A stretch of DNA of 9,798 nt. Origin: DUAL01 sp036012565. GTDB taxonomy: Bacteria; Bacteroidota; Bacteroidia; Flavobacteriales; BACL11. Shown here piece by piece: positions 7,941 through 9,798 of the stretch. A program made the position numbers and the translations under genes. The DNA is taken from the NCBI GenBank assembly GCA_036012565.1, contig DASCPP010000077.1, positions 1 through 9,798 on the forward strand, given 5' to 3'. The notes beneath the pieces were generated by a model, which searched no databases, was not told the origin of the DNA, and worked only from the letters and a program-made list of their open reading frames with translations. The first letter of the stretch is position 1; each line of letters starts with the position of its first letter.

Positions 7941-8844
7941 ATATCTAAAAGCAAAAAACTGTGAAGAGGCAATTCATTTTAGTCAGTTGCATTCTGATTT
8001 TTCCTATATTTCTGGAGGTACTGATTTAATGGTAAATAAATATCAGAAAAATAACACTTCAAAAACCCTAATTGATTTATCGGATATTTCAGAGATGAAA
8101 AAGCTTCAACTTAATGAAGATATTGTAATAATTGGTAGCGCAATCACTCTTTCAGAATTAGAGAAAAATAATGAATTAATTTCTTTGTTTCCTTCACTTA
8201 ATAAAGCGATTAAAAGCATTGCCTCTCCTCTAATTAGAAACTCAGCAACAATTGGAGGAAACCTATTATGTGATAACAGATGTATGTATTACAACCAATC
8301 CGAATGGTGGAGAGAAGCGATTGGAAATTGCTTAAAATGTGATGGGGATATCTGTATCGCATCAGGAGGAAAAAGAAATTGTTTTGCAAAAATGGTTTCT
8401 GATATTGCTCCAGTTTTAATTAGTTTAAAATCTTCAATTTGTATCGCTAAAGAAGATAAAGATATAATTATTCCATTAGAAGAAATTTATAGTGGTGATG
8501 GAATTAATCCACATACTTTTTCAAAAGAATCTATAGTTAAAGAGATAATTATTCCTAAAGGCAATCCAAAAACATCATTTGAAAAATTAAGAGAAAGAAA
8601 AACACTGGAGTTTACATCTTTAAGTTGTTCAATATCAGTAACAGGAAATAATATCAGAGTTGTATTAGGTGGAGTAGATTCTAAACCTGTCGTTTTGGAT
8701 TTTGAAAAATCAGTTCCTGTTGAGGATATAATTATAAAATCCACTAAAAAATGTAGAATTATAAAAAATGATTTATATTCAAGAGAATACCGAAAACAAA
8801 TGATTGGAGTTTTTATCAGGAATGGTTTGAAAAATATAATATAA
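7930..8844 (+). CDS. hcrB: 4-hydroxybenzoyl-CoA reductase FAD / [4Fe-4S] subunit (HcrB)
   Basis: This 304-residue protein belongs to the FAD-binding subunit family of molybdenum hydroxylases (CoxM type), with flavin-binding segments ISGGTDLMVNK (27-37) and ATIGGNLLCDNRC (106-118). The diagnostic feature is the insert after the second segment: Cys118, Cys134, Cys142 and Cys151, spaced 16, 8 and 9 residues. As I recall the spacing, this matches the loop that binds an additional [4Fe-4S] cluster in Thauera HcrB and is absent from ordinary xanthine dehydrogenases. In that enzyme the cluster lets low-potential electrons from ferredoxin run toward the molybdenum site, the reverse of the usual direction. 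The ATG at 7930 overlaps the end of hcrCA by 11 nt, indicating translational coupling and a stoichiometric partner. No truncation is visible. The loop makes the Hcr assignment for the pair much stronger than the large subunit alone would. Confidence 0.92.
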   Translation: MANKYLKAKNCEEAIHFSQLHSDFSYISGGTDLMVNKYQKNNTSKTLIDLSDISEMKKLQLNEDIVIIGSAITLSELEKNNELISLFPSLNKAIKSIASPLIRNSATIGGNLLCDNRCMYYNQSEWWREAIGNCLKCDGDICIASGGKRNCFAKMVSDIAPVLISLKSSICIAKEDKDIIIPLEEIYSGDGINPHTFSKESIVKEIIIPKGNPKTSFEKLRERKTLEFTSLSCSISVTGNNIRVVLGGVDSKPVVLDFEKSVPVEDIIIKSTKKCRIIKNDLYSREYRKQMIGVFIRNGLKNII

Positions 8845-9371
8845 TGGAATATACTAAGGTGTTATATGATGAGCATAAGATAATTTTATCAGCAGTTGAG
8901 ATGGTAGAGAAATCAGAACACTTACTAAATAAAAACCCTAAAAAATGGAAAGATTTTTGCGAGAAAATAATTTACTTTTTCAGAAATTATGCTAACAAAT
9001 ACCATCATCATAAAGAGGAACAAGTATTATTTCCGAAAATATCTGAGGAAAATGAGGTAATGAGAATGAATATAATTGCTGAGATGTTAGAGAATCATGA
9101 TGATTTCAGAGATTACTTATCTGAAATTGAGGAAAGTTTAGACACTGATTTAAAAGATTCTTTTTCAAAACTTAGTGATTATTGTGAGGATTTAAGAGAC
9201 CATATTGCAGCTGAAAATGAAGAGTTGTTTATTAGTGTTGAAACTCTACTATCGGAATATGATTTAGAAACTATGATGTTTCAATTCCAAGATATTGACA
9301 GGAATTTAGGAGAGGATAATAAAAAAGTATTGGAAGATAATTTGGAGAAAATTAAGAGTTTAATATCTTAA
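8844..9371 (+). CDS. Hemerythrin (HHE) domain protein
   Basis: This 175-residue all-helical protein has likely diiron ligands spaced as in bacterial hemerythrins: His11 (YDEHKI), His55 and Glu59 (YHHHKEEQVLFP), His85 (ENHDDF), and His120 and Glu124 (LRDHIAAENEELF). His54 and His56 flank the second ligand. The last 35 or so residues are charged, helical and outside the iron site. No signal peptide or membrane segment is seen, so it should be cytoplasmic. Its ATG shares one base with the hcrB stop (TAATG), so it is translated as the last gene of the operon. Hemerythrins bind O2 or nitric oxide or take part in iron homeostasis and Fe-S repair. Here protection or repair of the oxygen-sensitive Bcr and Hcr clusters is a reasonable inference, not shown by sequence. 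A signalling role is possible, but no output domain is attached. Confidence 0.85.
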   Translation: MEYTKVLYDEHKIILSAVEMVEKSEHLLNKNPKKWKDFCEKIIYFFRNYANKYHHHKEEQVLFPKISEENEVMRMNIIAEMLENHDDFRDYLSEIEESLDTDLKDSFSKLSDYCEDLRDHIAAENEELFISVETLLSEYDLETMMFQFQDIDRNLGEDNKKVLEDNLEKIKSLIS

Positions 9372-9379
9372 TTATATCT

Positions 9380-9798
9380 TCAACAAAAGTTCGAAATAAG
9401 GACCGATAGGCCACTTTCATTTAATCCTGGGGGAAGGTTTAATTCAATGGTATTGGTAGAATCGTTTACACAATTGATAGCAGTAGCATTTACTATCTGA
9501 TTAAGTTGTCCACCTACATTTATTAGAGCAGTTGCTACAGAATCGCAATGAATATTCTGATCTAATTCAATTAATAATACATTAGTACTACATGATGGTG
9601 GATTTGGCAAACTTATTATTGGATTTATAGGTGGAGAAATAATTGCTTCCCAGTATAGATCAAAACCTTCTAAAGCTACATTGTTATCACTGATAAAATT
9701 AATAGTAACACATCCATTAGAGCTAACTGGTAAAGGTAAATTAATACCTGAAAATGGCCCTCCAATTAAAGGTGAATTCGTATCAGGTCCATCAAATA
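9380..9798 (-). CDS. Secreted CUB-like / modular surface protein, C-terminal end (5' partial, possibly 3' truncated)
   Basis: The minus-strand frame is open from the window edge (9796) to a TGA at 9380-9382, giving about 138 visible residues; the start lies beyond the window, and a TTG at 9610 is only an internal codon. The part nearest the edge (GCVTINFISDNNVALEGFDL, 9659-9718) resembles a CUB-type beta-sandwich as found in Bacteroidota extracellular proteins. After a proline-rich linker (ISPPINPI) comes a second beta-rich, Asn/Thr-rich module beginning PSCSTNVLLIELDQNIHCDS. Composition (Ser, Asn, Thr, Pro; few Lys/Arg) fits an extracellular protein. Proteins of this style normally continue with more repeats and a type IX secretion sorting domain, none of which follow: the frame ends eight bases from the hemerythrin stop. 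It is therefore probably a broken gene end or a junction. I do not assign a specific function. Confidence 0.6.
   Translation of the reverse strand, partial: FDGPDTNSPLIGGPFSGINLPLPVSSNGCVTINFISDNNVALEGFDLYWEAIISPPINPIISLPNPPSCSTNVLLIELDQNIHCDSVATALINVGGQLNQIVNATAINCVNDSTNTIELNLPPGLNESGLSVLISNFC

Noticed and set aside
8487..8744. Minus-strand open frame opposite hcrB
   Set aside because: Antisense to the HcrB C-terminal domain with no independent support.
9355..9385. Possible bidirectional terminator between the convergent genes
   Set aside because: The AT-rich repeat (ATATCTT twice) is direct rather than inverted, and no GC-rich stem is present.
9380..9610. A complete 76-residue minus-strand gene starting at TTG 9610
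   Set aside because: The frame continues without a stop to the window edge and encodes a CUB-like module, so this is the end of a longer gene.

Overview
This is an AT-rich window made up of one tightly packed plus-strand operon for anaerobic aromatic degradation by the benzoyl-CoA pathway, followed by the 3' end of an unrelated convergent gene. Three things point to a Bacteroidota-like anaerobe: AT-rich codon use with TAA ending every plus-strand gene, A-rich leaders with no clear Shine-Dalgarno before most starts, and a minus-strand neighbour resembling the modular secreted proteins of that phylum. This is inference; no marker gene is present.

Layout: (1) 1-771, the 3' part of an ATPase subunit of the BcrAD/BadFG/HgdC type, most likely the D subunit of an ATP-dependent (class I) benzoyl-CoA reductase, whose other subunits would lie upstream. 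(2) 780-2039, a thiolase. (3) 2044-3096, an alcohol-dehydrogenase-family 6-hydroxycyclohex-1-ene-1-carbonyl-CoA dehydrogenase (Had). (4) 3123-4211, the ring-opening hydrolase Oah/BamA. (5) 4214-4987, the dienoyl-CoA hydratase Dch/BamR. (6) 4996-5179, a collapsed relic that keeps the first residues of a 3-hydroxyacyl-CoA dehydrogenase and the last residues of a crotonase. (7) 5181-7940, the [2Fe-2S] and molybdenum subunits of 4-hydroxybenzoyl-CoA reductase fused into one chain (HcrC-HcrA). (8) 7930-8844, its FAD subunit HcrB with the diagnostic [4Fe-4S] cysteine loop. (9) 8844-9371, a hemerythrin-family protein. (10) 9380-9798 on the minus strand, the C-terminal end of a CUB-like secreted protein that stops abruptly at the operon edge.

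How the genes fit together: Hcr removes the 4-hydroxyl of 4-hydroxybenzoyl-CoA to give benzoyl-CoA. Bcr reduces this to cyclohexa-1,5-diene-1-carbonyl-CoA. Dch hydrates the diene, Had oxidises the alcohol, and Oah hydrates and opens the ring to 3-hydroxypimeloyl-CoA. A 3-hydroxyacyl-CoA dehydrogenase should then make 3-oxopimeloyl-CoA for the thiolase to cleave to glutaryl-CoA and acetyl-CoA. That dehydrogenase step matches the gene that is reduced to a relic here, so it must be supplied from elsewhere or the relic is an assembly error. The hemerythrin may protect the oxygen-sensitive reductases.

The most notable points are the class I pathway in a Bacteroidota-like genome, the HcrC-HcrA fusion, the internally deleted dehydrogenase/hydratase gene, and the truncated surface-protein gene at the operon boundary. 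Every gap between genes is under 200 bases. No RNA gene, CRISPR array, insertion sequence or clear terminator was seen.
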